From: Pseudoalteromonas holothuriae
GTDB lineage: Bacteria > Pseudomonadota > Gammaproteobacteria > Enterobacterales > Alteromonadaceae
Reading direction: 5' to 3'
Assembly (NCBI RefSeq): GCF_945859825.1
Contig: NZ_CAMAPC010000011.1
Span: 62,001-126,000 of the forward strand
Length of the DNA: 64,000 nucleotides
The notes below the pieces were generated by a model. It saw nothing but the letters and a program-made list of their open reading frames with translations, searched no databases and was not told the origin of the DNA. Positions 32,002 through 42,427 of the stretch are shown here, piece by piece. The translations under genes and the position numbers were made by a program. Numbering within the stretch: position 1 is the stretch's first letter; each line of letters opens with the position of its first letter.

Positions 32002-32232
32002 ATGGCGTTTGATCAAGATATGATGGCTGAGCTTACTTTGTTGGCCAAATTTCCAAGAACGAGTATGCATCAAGGCATAAAAATACACAGCAGTGCGGAG
32101 CAAAATTTACGAGATGCGGCACAAAGGCTTTTTGATAAAGGTATCATTGATAGCCCAGATGGTGGGTATCTCACCGATCTGGGATTAGACTTGATTTCAC
32201 ATTTAGATCAAGTTCATTGTGCTTTACAATAA
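32002..32232 (+). CDS. TIGR02647 family protein
   Basis: A 76-aa protein matching the TIGR02647 family: MAELTLLAKF at the N terminus, QGIKIH, RLFDKGIIDSPDGGYLTDLG in the centre. The layout looks like a small winged helix, and DNA binding has been suggested for the family. I chose the ATG at 32002, preceded by AAGGGG; the open frame back to 31939 has no family match. It ends 2 nt before the convergent maiA stop. Confidence 0.85.
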   Translation: MAFDQDMMAELTLLAKFPRTSMHQGIKIHSSAEQNLRDAAQRLFDKGIIDSPDGGYLTDLGLDLISHLDQVHCALQ

Positions 32233-32234
32233 CT

Positions 32235-32861
32235 CTACTGTGCGTCAGGTTGGTTTTCTGGTGCGGCATCTTTGAATGCCGCTAATTCATTGCAGCGTTC
32301 ATAAATAGCAGCTATTTTTGGATATGCTGTCATATCTACTTTAAATCTAATTGCATTGAATACTTGGGGCACTAAACATGCATCGGCTAGAGTCGGTGTA
32401 TTACCAAAACAAAACTTACTATCACCTAACATAAGCTCAAGCTTTTTAAATCCTTCAATAACCCAATGGCGATACCAAGTGTTTTTTTGCTCATCATCTA
32501 CACTCAATTCTTGACTTAAATATTTTAAGACACGAAGGTTATCGATTGGGTGAATGTCACAAGCTATGGCATAACAAAAGTTGCGTACCTGTGCTTTTTG
32601 CCAAGGATCGCTTGGTAAAAGTGGTGTGTCAGTATGTGTTTCTTCTAACCACTCTAAAATAGCCAAAGATTGTGCTAACACGCCTTGTTCGGTTTCTAGT
32701 GCTGGTAATAGCCCTTGTGGATTTTTGCTATTGTAACTTTCGCTTTGTTGTTCAGACTTTAATAAGTTTACACCGACTAATTCGTGTGTAATATTTTTAA
32801 GGTTTAATGCAATGCGAACACGGTACGCCGCAGATGAGCGAAAATAAGTATATAATTTCAT
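32235..32861 (-). CDS. maiA: Maleylacetoacetate isomerase
   Basis: Isomerises maleylacetoacetate to fumarylacetoacetate in tyrosine and phenylalanine breakdown; a zeta-class glutathione S-transferase, 208 aa. The zeta signature SSAAYRVRIALNLK is present at the N terminus, where the serines contact glutathione, with NPQGLLPALE and QSLAILEWLEE. AAGGAAAAAA precedes the ATG. It follows hmgA by 64 nt on the same strand, so the two form an operon. Fumarylacetoacetase, the next enzyme, is not in this window next to them. Confidence 0.94.
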   Translation of the reverse strand: MKLYTYFRSSAAYRVRIALNLKNITHELVGVNLLKSEQQSESYNSKNPQGLLPALETEQGVLAQSLAILEWLEETHTDTPLLPSDPWQKAQVRNFCYAIACDIHPIDNLRVLKYLSQELSVDDEQKNTWYRHWVIEGFKKLELMLGDSKFCFGNTPTLADACLVPQVFNAIRFKVDMTAYPKIAAIYERCNELAAFKDAAPENQPDAQ

Positions 32862-32925
32862 TTTTTTCCTTAATCACGACAAAAGGCACCTATAGAGTGC
32901 CTTGTATAATTTACGTATATACAGC

Positions 32926-34221
32926 TTACGCGCCTTTGTAGTATTTTTTAATACCTTTCCAGCAATCTAAGTAGTTTGGCTGACGCTCTTTACCTTCAAG
33001 TGCGTACTTGGTCGGCGAAATCACATAGCGAGACTCAAACATAAACGCCAAGGTGTTTTCATAGCGTTGTGGCTCAAGTTCAGCATTTGATGCTTTTTCA
33101 AAGACATCCGCTTCAGGACCGTGCGGAGACATGCAATTATGTAAGCTCATACCACCGGGTACAAAACCATGCTCTTTAGCATCGTATACACCTTCAATTA
33201 AGCCCATAAATTCACTCATGATGTTACGGTGATAGTATGGAGGACGGAAGGTGTTCTCTGCTACCATCCAGCGTGGTGGGAAAATAACAAAGTCGACATT
33301 TGCAACACCTGGCGTGCCTGACGGTGAAGTCAGTACCGTGAAGATTGACGGATCTGGGTGGTCAAAGCTTACTGTATTCATCACATTAAATCGTGCTAAG
33401 TCATACTTGTATGGAGCGCTGTTACCTGTCCATGCAACTACATCAAGTGGTGAGTGGCCAATATCGCAACAAAATAAGTTGCCATTAAATTTAGCAACGA
33501 GTTCAAAATCACCTTCTTTGTCTTCAAATGCCGCAACAGGGTATTGGAAGTCACGCTCATTGGTGTAACCATTTGCGCCTACAGGGCCACGCTCAGGTAA
33601 AATTAATGGGTTACCATAATTTTCACAGATATAGCCACGCACTTGCTCACTAATCAGTTCAACAGAGAACTTAATACCACGAGGGATAACTGCGATTTCG
33701 CCCGGGCGAATGGCAAGCTTACCGCACTCAGTGTGAAGGACTAGTTCACCTTGCTGTGGTACGAATAGCAACTCACCATCAGCATTGTAGAAGTAACGAC
33801 CATCCATAGAAGCATTGGCGACATACACATGAATACCAATACCCGCTTGGCCGTTGGCACTGCCGTTTGCTGCCATGGTGACTAAACCATCAACAAAGTC
33901 GGTTTTTTCCGCTGGAATATCAATTGGGTTCCAACGCAACATGGTAGGTGGTGTTGGCACTTCAGTAATAGGCGCTGTTCGCAACAAGCCATTGTCCATC
34001 GCTTGGTAATCGCCTTGTACAACAGAGGGGCGAATGCGATAAAACCAGTTTCTGCGGTTCTCGTCACGTGGTGCAGTAAATGCGGTGGTATTATATTGCT
34101 CAGCGTATAGGTCGTACTTTACCTTTTGTGGCGAAAATTGACCAATCGGTAAAGCACCCGGTAATGCTTCGGTTTCAAACTCGTTACCAAAGCCTGTTAG
34201 ATATTGAAATTCGTTGCTCAT
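32926..34221 (-). CDS. hmgA: Homogentisate 1,2-dioxygenase
   Basis: Opens the ring of homogentisate to maleylacetoacetate; Fe(II) enzyme, cytosolic, 431 aa, normal length. Landmarks: the start [42 protein letters not shown] and [10 protein letters not shown], which carry the iron ligands and the conserved second-shell His. The start at 34221 is fixed by AAGGAGC in front; the longer frame to 34278 would run into the promoter. Expression is probably controlled by the divergent MarR gene through the palindrome at 34255-34270. Confidence 0.97.
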   Translation of the reverse strand: MSNEFQYLTGFGNEFETEALPGALPIGQFSPQKVKYDLYAEQYNTTAFTAPRDENRRNWFYRIRPSVVQGDYQAMDNGLLRTAPITEVPTPPTMLRWNPIDIPAEKTDFVDGLVTMAANGSANGQAGIGIHVYVANASMDGRYFYNADGELLFVPQQGELVLHTECGKLAIRPGEIAVIPRGIKFSVELISEQVRGYICENYGNPLILPERGPVGANGYTNERDFQYPVAAFEDKEGDFELVAKFNGNLFCCDIGHSPLDVVAWTGNSAPYKYDLARFNVMNTVSFDHPDPSIFTVLTSPSGTPGVANVDFVIFPPRWMVAENTFRPPYYHRNIMSEFMGLIEGVYDAKEHGFVPGGMSLHNCMSPHGPEADVFEKASNAELEPQRYENTLAFMFESRYVISPTKYALEGKERQPNYLDCWKGIKKYYKGA

Positions 34222-34249
34222 ATTCTTTAGCTCCTTAGTAGATGTTGTT

Positions 34250-34278
34250 AATTTACTCTCATGTGAGAGTATTATCAA
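34250..34278 (-). promoter_or_regulatory. hmgA promoter with embedded MarR-type operator
   Basis: On the minus strand TTGATA (34278-34273) and TAAATT (34255-34250) are 17 nt apart, placing transcription start about 20 nt before the hmgA ATG. Within the spacer lies the palindrome actctcatgtgagagt (34255-34270), with perfect 7-bp arms around TG. It sits in the divergent hmgA/MarR gap, the expected site for an autoregulating MarR repressor. Confidence 0.75.
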
Positions 34279-34349
34279 GTGTATTTAACCATTAAATATG
34301 TATATAATTTTTTACGCATGTATGAATGCATGGCCAAGAGTTGAGCGAG

Positions 34350-34781
34350 ATGTTATTAAAAATAGATGAATTTTTACCTTATCGATTAGTAAAGCTAGCA
34401 AACAAAGTAAGTAGTGCATTTTCTAAGGTGTATTTTGAAGAGGCAGGATTAACTGTACCGCAGTGGCGTGCAATTGCCCATTTAGCTCAGCAAGAAAGCT
34501 GCTCAGCAAAACAGTTGTGTGATTTAGCCGAAATAGATAAATCAACCATGTCGCGTGCGGTTAAACAGCTAACGGATAAAAACTGGATTGAATTGTGCGC
34601 AGACCCAAACGATAAAAGAGCAAAGCGACTGAGCTTAACCAAAGAAGGCGAAGCATTATATGCGCAGTTATCACCAAAAGCGCTTGCATGGGAAAACAAT
34701 CTATTAGCCGAATTGTCGGAACAAGAAAGAAAAGCGCTGGTAAGTGTGATGAATAAACTAGAAAAACAAATTGATACATAA
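34350..34781 (+). CDS. MarR family transcriptional regulator
   Basis: A 143-151-aa dimeric winged-helix regulator. Recognition-helix region AEIDKSTMSRAVKQLTDKNW and wing DPNDKRAKRLSLTKEG are typical of MarR. It lies divergent from hmgA-maiA with a clear palindromic operator between them, so it most likely represses, or senses an aromatic intermediate for, tyrosine/homogentisate breakdown. I chose the ATG at 34350 with GAG upstream; the ATG at 34326 is also in frame and possible. A TATAAT box lies at 34303-34308. It shares a bidirectional terminator with the convergent receptor pseudogene. Confidence 0.92.
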   Translation: MLLKIDEFLPYRLVKLANKVSSAFSKVYFEEAGLTVPQWRAIAHLAQQESCSAKQLCDLAEIDKSTMSRAVKQLTDKNWIELCADPNDKRAKRLSLTKEGEALYAQLSPKALAWENNLLAELSEQERKALVSVMNKLEKQIDT

Positions 34782-34787
34782 AAAATA

Positions 34788-34813
34788 AAAAGGCCAACAG
34801 GATGTTGGCCTTT
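34788..34813. terminator. Bidirectional terminator between MarR gene and receptor pseudogene
   Basis: The arms aaaggccaaca/tgttggccttt with a 3-nt gga loop have A and T runs on the two sides. An almost identical terminator recurs at 38351-38376 after the paralogous receptor. Confidence 0.9.
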
Positions 34814-34840
34814 AATCTTTATGCACTAATCAAATAAAGA

Positions 34841-37800
34841 TTAGAACGTGTAACGGATACCGATTTTAGCTTGCCATGCTGACGAGCTTTTAACGATTTT
34901 ATCGTAGTTGCGAACGTCAGAGCCTTGATAACGCTGATCAATGATGAGCCTGTTATCTTTTGCATCAACAGTGATAAGCTCACCTGTGTCGCGATCAGTA
35001 TACTGATTAGGGCTTAAACCACCAAAATCATACAACTTTTGATCTGAGTAAGAAATCTTCTTCTCGATACCCCAATCGCTATTAAGTAAGTTAGTGAAAT
35101 TTTCAATCATGAAGTAAATTTCACCTTTGTGACCTTTATAGAAACCAGGGATCTCTTGTTTAAAGCTCACGTCCATCGTTGTAACCCAAGGTTGAGTGCC
35201 CGTATTACGGCCCAACAATTGACCACGTTCTGAGATACCAGCTCGGTTCAGCAATGTCTCAAGCTCATTCCAAGAAAGACCTGATTCTTCCCAGTCTACA
35301 TTCGGATCGTCAGCACCCGTTGGAATATATGCTAAGTAAGCAGAAGTACCCGCGAAGTCACGCGTATCACCAAAGTCATAATCGTTGTAAGAGCCCATGG
35401 TGTAGCTAAATGGGCGACCAGAACGGCGCTCGAAGAATACGTTGAATTTAGACGCGTAACCTTCAAAGAATTCAGTTTGATAACGTAAGTTTACTTTGAA
35501 GCTATGTTCAACTTCATAGTGACCACGGCCAACCAAATCGACGTTACGGCTATGTGTAGTTGCATGCTTGTAGTTACCATCAGCAGTTGATGCGCTACCC
35601 GGTGCCACATCTTCAACATCTTGGTGTGTATAACTTGTTGAAACGTACAAGCCATTATCCCACTCTTTTGCAAGCGCCGTAGAGAAGATAATTGAACGAG
35701 CACTATCATCAGCATTTGTCATCATAATGTCGTAGTTATCTCTTAAGTCACCAGAGTACTTGTTGTCATAGATAATACGACCAGTTGCTGAGCGAACGAT
35801 ATCACCATTTTTATCAAGTTTTGGCGTAATTGAAGTGTTGTGCCATACCGCTTCGTTTTCTTTCTTGTGGTACGCAAGCTCCGCACTCCACTTAAAGCCG
35901 TCACCTAAAAGCTCTGAATCAAAATCATACTCAAAACCTACTTGAGCACGAATGCTTGAAGGTAGTTTAAAGTTAGGATCTGTGTAAGTTGTACTACCCG
36001 CACCTTTCTCTAAAGAGTTGTTAACTTGCTCTGGTACACGAGTGAAGTCAACTTGGTTAACATTTTCAAAGTATGCATCAATCGCATTTTGTGATGCACT
36101 AACGAGCGTTATACCATCATTCTGGAATGGGTTGTTATACCAAACGTTTGGAATACCCCCTTGGAAGCGGCCAATACCACCATTAATCGTTAAAGACTCG
36201 GTTGCGTAGTACTTGAAGCCAACGCGAGGCAGGATAATATCAACGCCATCCAAGTTTTCTTGGTTTGTATGACCATAAGTGTTTTGGAACGCGGTATTTA
36301 GCGTAGGTTTATCGTCTGATGATAAGCGCTCGTAACGAAGACCAGCGGTCATTTCTAAATCATCAGTTGGATAGAACTTATCTTCAATGTAAAGTGCCAT
36401 CTGAGTACGAGTTGCATCGTAGGCTAAATCGTTAGCATTGCCTGTGTATGCATTTGTATAAGAGAACTGGAATTCATCACGGAAGTTCTTATGCAGTGTT
36501 CCCGCTTCAAAATCATCAATGCTACCAAATGTCCAAGAACCTCTAGAACCTCTAGCATATAAGTTATAAAGACGCATGTTATCTAGCTGTGCACCGAAGT
36601 TAATTTCGTGCTCATCTAACAGGTAAGTTGCGTCAAAAGTAAGCGCCAGTGTTTCTGTTTCTGATTCGTTTTCATGACGATTGAGTCACGGCCAAATTCG
36701 AATGCATCACCGCGGCCACCTTCACGGTAAACCTTGATTGAACCTAGGTCGTTGTTAGAAATACTGTCATTAGTTACATTTTTGTATGCTAAACCGATTT
36801 CTGAAGAGAAGTCACCTGACCAATCTGAATATAGTTTTGCCGCAAAATTGTTGAATTTAGTCGTGTACTGGTAACGCTGAGAAGCCATTTTAACTGTTGA
36901 GCCACCAGTAGCGAAACCTCTCGTTTCTTCTTCGTCTTGCCATTGGTAAGTGAAGTCAGCACGGTGAAGGTCATTGATGTTCCAGCTCAATTTTACAAGT
37001 AAACTGTCACTGGTATCTTCTGGGTTACCACCAAAGCTGTCTTGCAGGCCATAAGTGTTATTTAACGTTGAAATAAAACGATTGTAGTCGTTTTCAGTTA
37101 CGTCAAACTCATGAGCTGTACCAGAGCCGTCGAAACCGTAATCCATATCCATCTCTTGTTGCCAAGAGTTGTAGTTTACGAAGTAAAAAAGTTCATCTTC
37201 GATGATTGCGCCGCCGGTGCTAAAACCAAAACGTTTTTCAGTAACAATTGGATCTGTACTTGAGGTTTCAAATGTTTTGTGGCCGTCAGCATCAAGAACA
37301 TTGTCGCCAGCACGGTGGGTACGCTCACCAGCATCGTTGAACACATCTTCTTTGTATTTTACTTCAGAGACATTGTCTACTTTGCCAGCTAGGCTTGGTG
37401 TGCTTGTTTCGTAGAAGCCCGTAAATGTGTACTCGTTAGAGCCAGATTTAGTAACTGCGTTGATAGTACCACCGCCAAAATTACCCTTTTTAGCTGAGAA
37501 AGGGGATGCATCCACAGAGATTTGCTCAACTGCATCTAGTGCAACAGGTGGTTGTGAAGTAGGGTAACCACCAAAGTTCAAACCGAAGTCATCATTTTGA
37601 CCAATACCGTCTACCGTTAAACCATTTGATCTAGGGTTTGCGCCAGCAATAGTTAGCTCGCCGTTACCATTGATGCTTGCGAGTGGGTTTAAGCGTGCAA
37701 CGTCTTTAATATCGTTATTGAAACTTGGTACATTCGCGATTGTTTCAGCGCCAAATACGCTGTTTGAACCGCCAGCTTGTTGTACGATTTTATAACCTGT

Positions 37801-38169
37801 AACTTCAATTTTTTCTACTTGTTGTAGTGGCTGAAGCTGGTTAATGATGCGGTGAGTATCACCAAGCTCAAGGAAGATATTATCTAGTTGAGCATCAGTA
37901 TATTTATCTGAGTCTAGTACGACGCGATAAGGACCACCAACGCGTAAACCTTTTGCAATGAACGCACCAGAGTCATTCGTTTTAAAAGTACTGATTGTGC
38001 CCGTTGGTTCGTGAATAACTGTAACTTTAACGTTAGCAGCGGCATCGCCAGTTGGTGTGGTGATTTTACCACGCATGGCAGATGAGGTGTCAGCAGCAAA
38101 GGCGCTTGCTGATACGCCAAGAGCGATTGCTAAAGCGCCGGCCACTTTAGTTAAGCGAACGTTTTTCAT
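34841..38169 (-). pseudogene. Oar-like TonB-dependent receptor interrupted by one frameshift
   Basis: Outer-membrane receptor of the Oar-like type: signal peptide (about 1-25), a carboxypeptidase-regulatory-like domain, a plug with GLTVDGIGQNDDFGLN and NAVTKSGSNE, and a barrel ending GIRYTF. The frame starting at 38169 ends at 36616 in a non-homologous tail, while the rest of the barrel is open in another frame down to 34841. The junction is near 36676-36682: adding one base (ATCGT to ATCCGT on the coding strand) restores GRDSIRHENESETET and joins the halves into about 1110 residues, aligning with the intact paralog's DDSRHANDLD region. Only one lesion was seen, so it is a recent mutation, a phase-variation event or an assembly error. 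Downstream terminator and leader match those of the paralog at 38404. Confidence 0.88.
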
Positions 38170-38350
38170 TGTGTTGTTTCCCGTGTGTTTAGGTTGTGTT
38201 GATTTAAAGTAATTAATGCCAAATGAGCGCGTCCATGTACAAACTCATCTAGGCATAATAAAAAGTTTGCCTATTAATGTGATTTTTGCATTATGAACAA
38301 GCTAGAGCGGTAAATTGGTAAGTAATTATGCACTTAGGTTCATTAAAAAG

Positions 38351-38376
38351 AAAAGGCCAACAGGATGTTGGCCTTT
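38351..38376 (-). terminator. Terminator after intact Oar-like receptor
   Basis: The stem aaaggccaaca/tgttggccttt with loop gga is the same as at 34788-34813, and the following bases (tatgcactaatcaaataaagattag) also match in parts. It is part of the duplicated receptor unit. Confidence 0.88.
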
Positions 38377-38403
38377 CGTATTTATGCACTAATCAAATAA
38401 AGA

Positions 38404-41400
38404 TTAGAATGTGTAACGTACACCAAAGCGCATCTTCCATACAGAAGGACCACGCTCTAGTGATTGCTCTGCTGCTGAGCTAATGAAGTCTGAGTAAGTA
38501 AATTTACCCGTCTCTTCATTTTTAGCAACTTTGATTACGTGGTTGCCTACAAAGTTACCCTTGCGTAGTACACCCCAGTCGTCGTTAAGCAGGTTAGTTA
38601 GGTTATCAATAACAAAGAATACTTCACCTTTGTGCTCAGGCATAAAGCCAGGCAGCTCTTGTGATACGCGGAAGTCGAACTTAACAAACCAATCAGCATT
38701 TTGGCTATTACGAGCAGTAATAGCACCACGCTCTAGGTTGTTAGACTCAACAAAGTCGTTGAACGCTTTTTCATCTTCAGCGGATGCAAATTCAACCATA
38801 GCGTCATTTTTAAGTGGTACGTAAAGCAATTGGCGCCCACGTGAGTTCCAACTTACATCACCATAAACATCTCTATCGCTTCGAGAGAATAAGTAGCTGT
38901 ATGGCTGACCTTTACTTGCTTGACCAAATAGGTTGAACCTAGTTTGATAGCCGTCAAAGAACTCAGTTTTATAGCCTAATTGTAAAGTAAAGCGGTGTGG
39001 TACTTCGTAATCAGAGGTTGCCAATGATGGTGCCATTGGGTTACTAACAGCGATGTTACCGTAGTTAGAACCAGCAGTTGAGCTTGTCATTGGGTTAATG
39101 TCTTTAGAGTCTGTATATGCATAAGACAGAGTTAAATCAATACCGTTGTCAAATGCTTTTTGCATCGCAAGCGAGATGATTTGAGACTCGCCGTCTTTAC
39201 CGTTTACATTACCTAGTACATACTCATGGTCACGTTTGTCTTCACTATCAACATTGGTTAAAACTACGCGGCCATCAAGTGGGCTATAACCGGCTTCACG
39301 TAAAGCGACATCACGAATAAGTGCTGAATCTTTTTTCTTGGTGTATAACCAGTCAGCGCTGAATACATAATCGTTTTGTGTGGTATAAGTTGCACCAAGT
39401 GAATATTTCCACTCTGAAGGGATTTCAAAGTTAGGGTCGATTGCATTCGCATCGCCATCACCTGCGCCTACAGCTTGTTCGCCAACTTTGTTATAAAGCT
39501 CTAATGGAATATCGTAACCTGGTGTACCACCATCAAAATTAGTCAGTGGAGTATCAAATAAATTCTCAAAGCCATCACGCACGCCAACTTGCGTTACACC
39601 GTCGTTAGAGTAAGAGTTAGAGATCCAAACATTCGGGTTACCACCTGAGTAAAGACCAAAGCCACCACGTAACTCTAGTGCTTCGTCAACAAACCAGTTA
39701 AAACCTACGCGAGGTTGTAAAAGGTCGATGCCGTCCATGTTTTTGGTGTTGGCAAATCCATAACGTTTGTGGAAGTTAGCGTTATATGTTGGTGAATCAT
39801 CACTTGCGTAACGGTCGTAGCGTAAACCGAATAGTAATGTTGCATCAATATCAGTAAATGAATACTCATCTTGTACATAGAAGGTATGCATTTGATAAGA
39901 GAACGTTGCCGCTACATCATTTTGGTTATTGGTGCCTGCAGCGTTGTTGTAGTAAACACGGTCAACTTTACCTGCTTCATAATCATCGATTGAATCGAAA
40001 CGAAATTCACCTTGAGTATGCTGCATAAACAAGTTGAATACGTTAAGGTCAGTATACTCATAACCTGCAGTGATGGTGTGTTGATCAAGGTAATAAGTAC
40101 CAGCAAGTTTAATTGCTAGGTTATCCCAGTCTAAGTCGTTGGCATGACGTGAGTCATCAGGACCAATGTAAACTGTTGCATCATCATCGGTTGTAATTTG
40201 GAACTCACCAAAACCACTTGCTGCATCAATAGCCGCTTGTGTAAAGTCTAAGTCTGATTTAGAAACACGTACTTCAGTTGAGAAGTCAGAGCTCCAGTCA
40301 GAATATACCGAGCCTACAATGGTTGTAAACTCAGCGCCACGCTTGTAGAAATGGTTTGATAATGGAAGCTGACCTGAACTTTCGTCTGATTGGCTTAACG
40401 CAAAACCATCATTGAAGTTATATACAAATGTTGCACGGTGGTCATCGTTGATGTTCCAATCAAGCTTAACAAGAATCTTTTCATCTTCTACCGGCATGCT
40501 AGGTGGCAAAGTGCCAGGGTCATAGTTGTATTTGTTTTTGGTGATATCAATTATTCTATCTAATTCAGCTTGAGTTACGCGACCAAGTGCGTTGTAGTCA
40601 AATTGCTCAACACCTTCTAATTTTTCATAAGAAGTGAACAAGAATAAAGTATCTTTAATAAGTGGCATGCCAACATCAAAGCCATAACGCTTTTCAGTAT
40701 AGTCGCCTGTAGGTACATCTTCGCCTTCAATTTTGTCGCCACGTAAAGAGTCGTTGGTATAGTCGAAGAATACGCCGCCGTGCAGTTCATTAGAACCAGA
40801 CTTAGTTACTGCGTTGATGTTACAAGACGTGAAACCACCGTACATAACGTCAAATGGTGCCAACTCAACCGCTACTTGGTCGATTGAATCAAATGAGAAA
40901 GGAGCACGAATTGTTGGATAACCATTTGAATTGAGACCAAAGTCATCATTCATGCGAACACCATCAACAGTTAAGCTGTTGAAACGAGGGTTACCACCAC
41001 CACATTGAATAGCACCTCGGCTTTCGTCTACATATACACGAGGGTCTGCACGTACGATGTCTTTAAGGTCGCGGTTTATAGCTGGAGCACTTTGTAAATC
41101 ATCTAGTGTAAATGTTGCAGCTGGGCCCGTACCGCCAGACATCTGGCTGATAGCGCGACCTGTTACTACTATTTGCTCTACATCTTGCAGCGTATTAAGT
41201 TGAACGTTAACCGGGTAAGCTTCACCTAACGAAAGTTGAACATTTTCAAGACGCTGGTCTTCAAATTTGTTTGAATCAACAGTTATTTGATAAGGACCAC
41301 CAACACGAAGGCCTTTGGCGTTGAAGTAACCGGCATCATTCACATCTACAACTTTTACAGAGCCCGTTGGGGTGTGCAAAATTGTAATTTTAGTGCCAAC

Positions 41401-41535
41401 GGCAGGGTTGCCTTGAGGTCCAGTAATTTGACCCTTAATAGACGAAGAAGTCTCGTTTGCTACAGCAACACCACTCATGCCTAAGCTGGCTGCAATAGCT
41501 AGCGTTAGTGCATTTTTGCGTAGTTGGTATTTCAT
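38404..41535 (-). CDS. Oar-like TonB-dependent receptor
   Basis: Outer-membrane receptor, 1043 aa. Signal peptide (about 1-26, ending VANE), carboxypeptidase-regulatory-like domain (about 30-115), plug domain from about 120 (SLTVDGVRMNDDFGLNSNG, NAVTKSGSNELHGG) and a long barrel ending FGVRYTF, the aromatic C terminus recognised by BamA. Oar-type receptors are linked in various bacteria to uptake of large peptides or to secretion, with energy from TonB; the substrate here is unknown. The ATG follows CACGGGAAACAAC, a leader almost identical to that of the downstream paralog. It starts 40 nt after the S1/P1 nuclease stop on the same strand, so cotranscription is possible. Confidence 0.92.
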   Translation of the reverse strand: MKYQLRKNALTLAIAASLGMSGVAVANETSSSIKGQITGPQGNPAVGTKITILHTPTGSVKVVDVNDAGYFNAKGLRVGGPYQITVDSNKFEDQRLENVQLSLGEAYPVNVQLNTLQDVEQIVVTGRAISQMSGGTGPAATFTLDDLQSAPAINRDLKDIVRADPRVYVDESRGAIQCGGGNPRFNSLTVDGVRMNDDFGLNSNGYPTIRAPFSFDSIDQVAVELAPFDVMYGGFTSCNINAVTKSGSNELHGGVFFDYTNDSLRGDKIEGEDVPTGDYTEKRYGFDVGMPLIKDTLFLFTSYEKLEGVEQFDYNALGRVTQAELDRIIDITKNKYNYDPGTLPPSMPVEDEKILVKLDWNINDDHRATFVYNFNDGFALSQSDESSGQLPLSNHFYKRGAEFTTIVGSVYSDWSSDFSTEVRVSKSDLDFTQAAIDAASGFGEFQITTDDDATVYIGPDDSRHANDLDWDNLAIKLAGTYYLDQHTITAGYEYTDLNVFNLFMQHTQGEFRFDSIDDYEAGKVDRVYYNNAAGTNNQNDVAATFSYQMHTFYVQDEYSFTDIDATLLFGLRYDRYASDDSPTYNANFHKRYGFANTKNMDGIDLLQPRVGFNWFVDEALELRGGFGLYSGGNPNVWISNSYSNDGVTQVGVRDGFENLFDTPLTNFDGGTPGYDIPLELYNKVGEQAVGAGDGDANAIDPNFEIPSEWKYSLGATYTTQNDYVFSADWLYTKKKDSALIRDVALREAGYSPLDGRVVLTNVDSEDKRDHEYVLGNVNGKDGESQIISLAMQKAFDNGIDLTLSYAYTDSKDINPMTSSTAGSNYGNIAVSNPMAPSLATSDYEVPHRFTLQLGYKTEFFDGYQTRFNLFGQASKGQPYSYLFSRSDRDVYGDVSWNSRGRQLLYVPLKNDAMVEFASAEDEKAFNDFVESNNLERGAITARNSQNADWFVKFDFRVSQELPGFMPEHKGEVFFVIDNLTNLLNDDWGVLRKGNFVGNHVIKVAKNEETGKFTYSDFISSAAEQSLERGPSVWKMRFGVRYTF

Positions 41536-41575
41536 TTTGTTGTTTCCCGTGTTTAGGTTGTTTCAATTTTAATAT

Positions 41576-42427
41576 TTAGTTTTCGTGCTTACTTAGTTTC
41601 AAAGCAGAAACTAGGGGCTGCGCGTTTTTATCAAAAATTTGATTTAATAAACCAGCTAATCTAATCCCACCTTGTTGCAGGCGGGTTTTGACTGTTGGCA
41701 TATATTTGTAAATGTACCCGTAACTTATGTCAGTTTCATTTAAGTTATAAATTTTTTCAGAAATATTATGTGATTCCAGCAACCAATCTGCAGGTTCACT
41801 GTCTAAGTACTCTTGTATAATAGCTTTATTTGACGTTTTTATGAAACTTGTAAACTCACTGTAAGAAAGTCGCTCATTTTCAATTAAGCGAGTATCCCAT
41901 GTACTATGTAAATTAGTTTTATCACCGAAGAATGTAACGCTAATTTTATTACCACCGTGGTCATCAGCGCGGCCAGCATGAAAAGGTTGGTGGCTGTCGC
42001 CAACAAGGTGAACTAAAAAACGCAGCGCAAAGCGCTTTTCATCTACCGAGGTTTTTTCAGATTCTAGGGTATTAATACCATAATAAATGCCATCAAGAAT
42101 GTTCTTCACTTGCTCTTTTGAAGAAATATTGTGATGAACATGCTGATGCATGTTGTCAGCGTCTTTTATATTTATATAGTGCCATTTGGATGACTTCTTT
42201 TTCCAAAAAGTACTTTTGTTAGAGCGCATTTCGTCCGCCCAAGTTGATACTTCAGCAAGTGAATCGCCTTCTAATAATGGCTTTAGTGCGTGGGCGGTAG
42301 TAGAAGTAAGGTGCTGCGTTGCTAATTCGCCAACTATTCGGTGGCCGTTTTGGCCCCAAGCGAGTACTTGTGATGAGGTAACAATCGCCGTGGCGATCAG
42401 CAAGTTAGATATATTTTTTGTTAACAT
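41576..42427 (-). CDS. Secreted S1/P1-family nuclease
   Basis: Zinc-dependent phosphodiesterase of the S1/P1 (phospholipase C-like) fold, 283 aa, degrading single-stranded nucleic acids, often with 3'-nucleotidase activity. The signal peptide ends VLA, so cleavage leaves WGQNGH; the mature N-terminal Trp is a zinc ligand in this family. Further ligand motifs are WADE, HYIN, FLVHLVGDSHQPFHAG, GGNKI and LHSTWD. It would act in the periplasm or outside. It lies directly upstream of the Oar-like receptors and divergent from the PhnD-like gene; a 5'-nucleotidase lipoprotein lies about 2 kb away. Confidence 0.93.
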   Translation of the reverse strand: MLTKNISNLLIATAIVTSSQVLAWGQNGHRIVGELATQHLTSTTAHALKPLLEGDSLAEVSTWADEMRSNKSTFWKKKSSKWHYINIKDADNMHQHVHHNISSKEQVKNILDGIYYGINTLESEKTSVDEKRFALRFLVHLVGDSHQPFHAGRADDHGGNKISVTFFGDKTNLHSTWDTRLIENERLSYSEFTSFIKTSNKAIIQEYLDSEPADWLLESHNISEKIYNLNETDISYGYIYKYMPTVKTRLQQGGIRLAGLLNQIFDKNAQPLVSALKLSKHEN

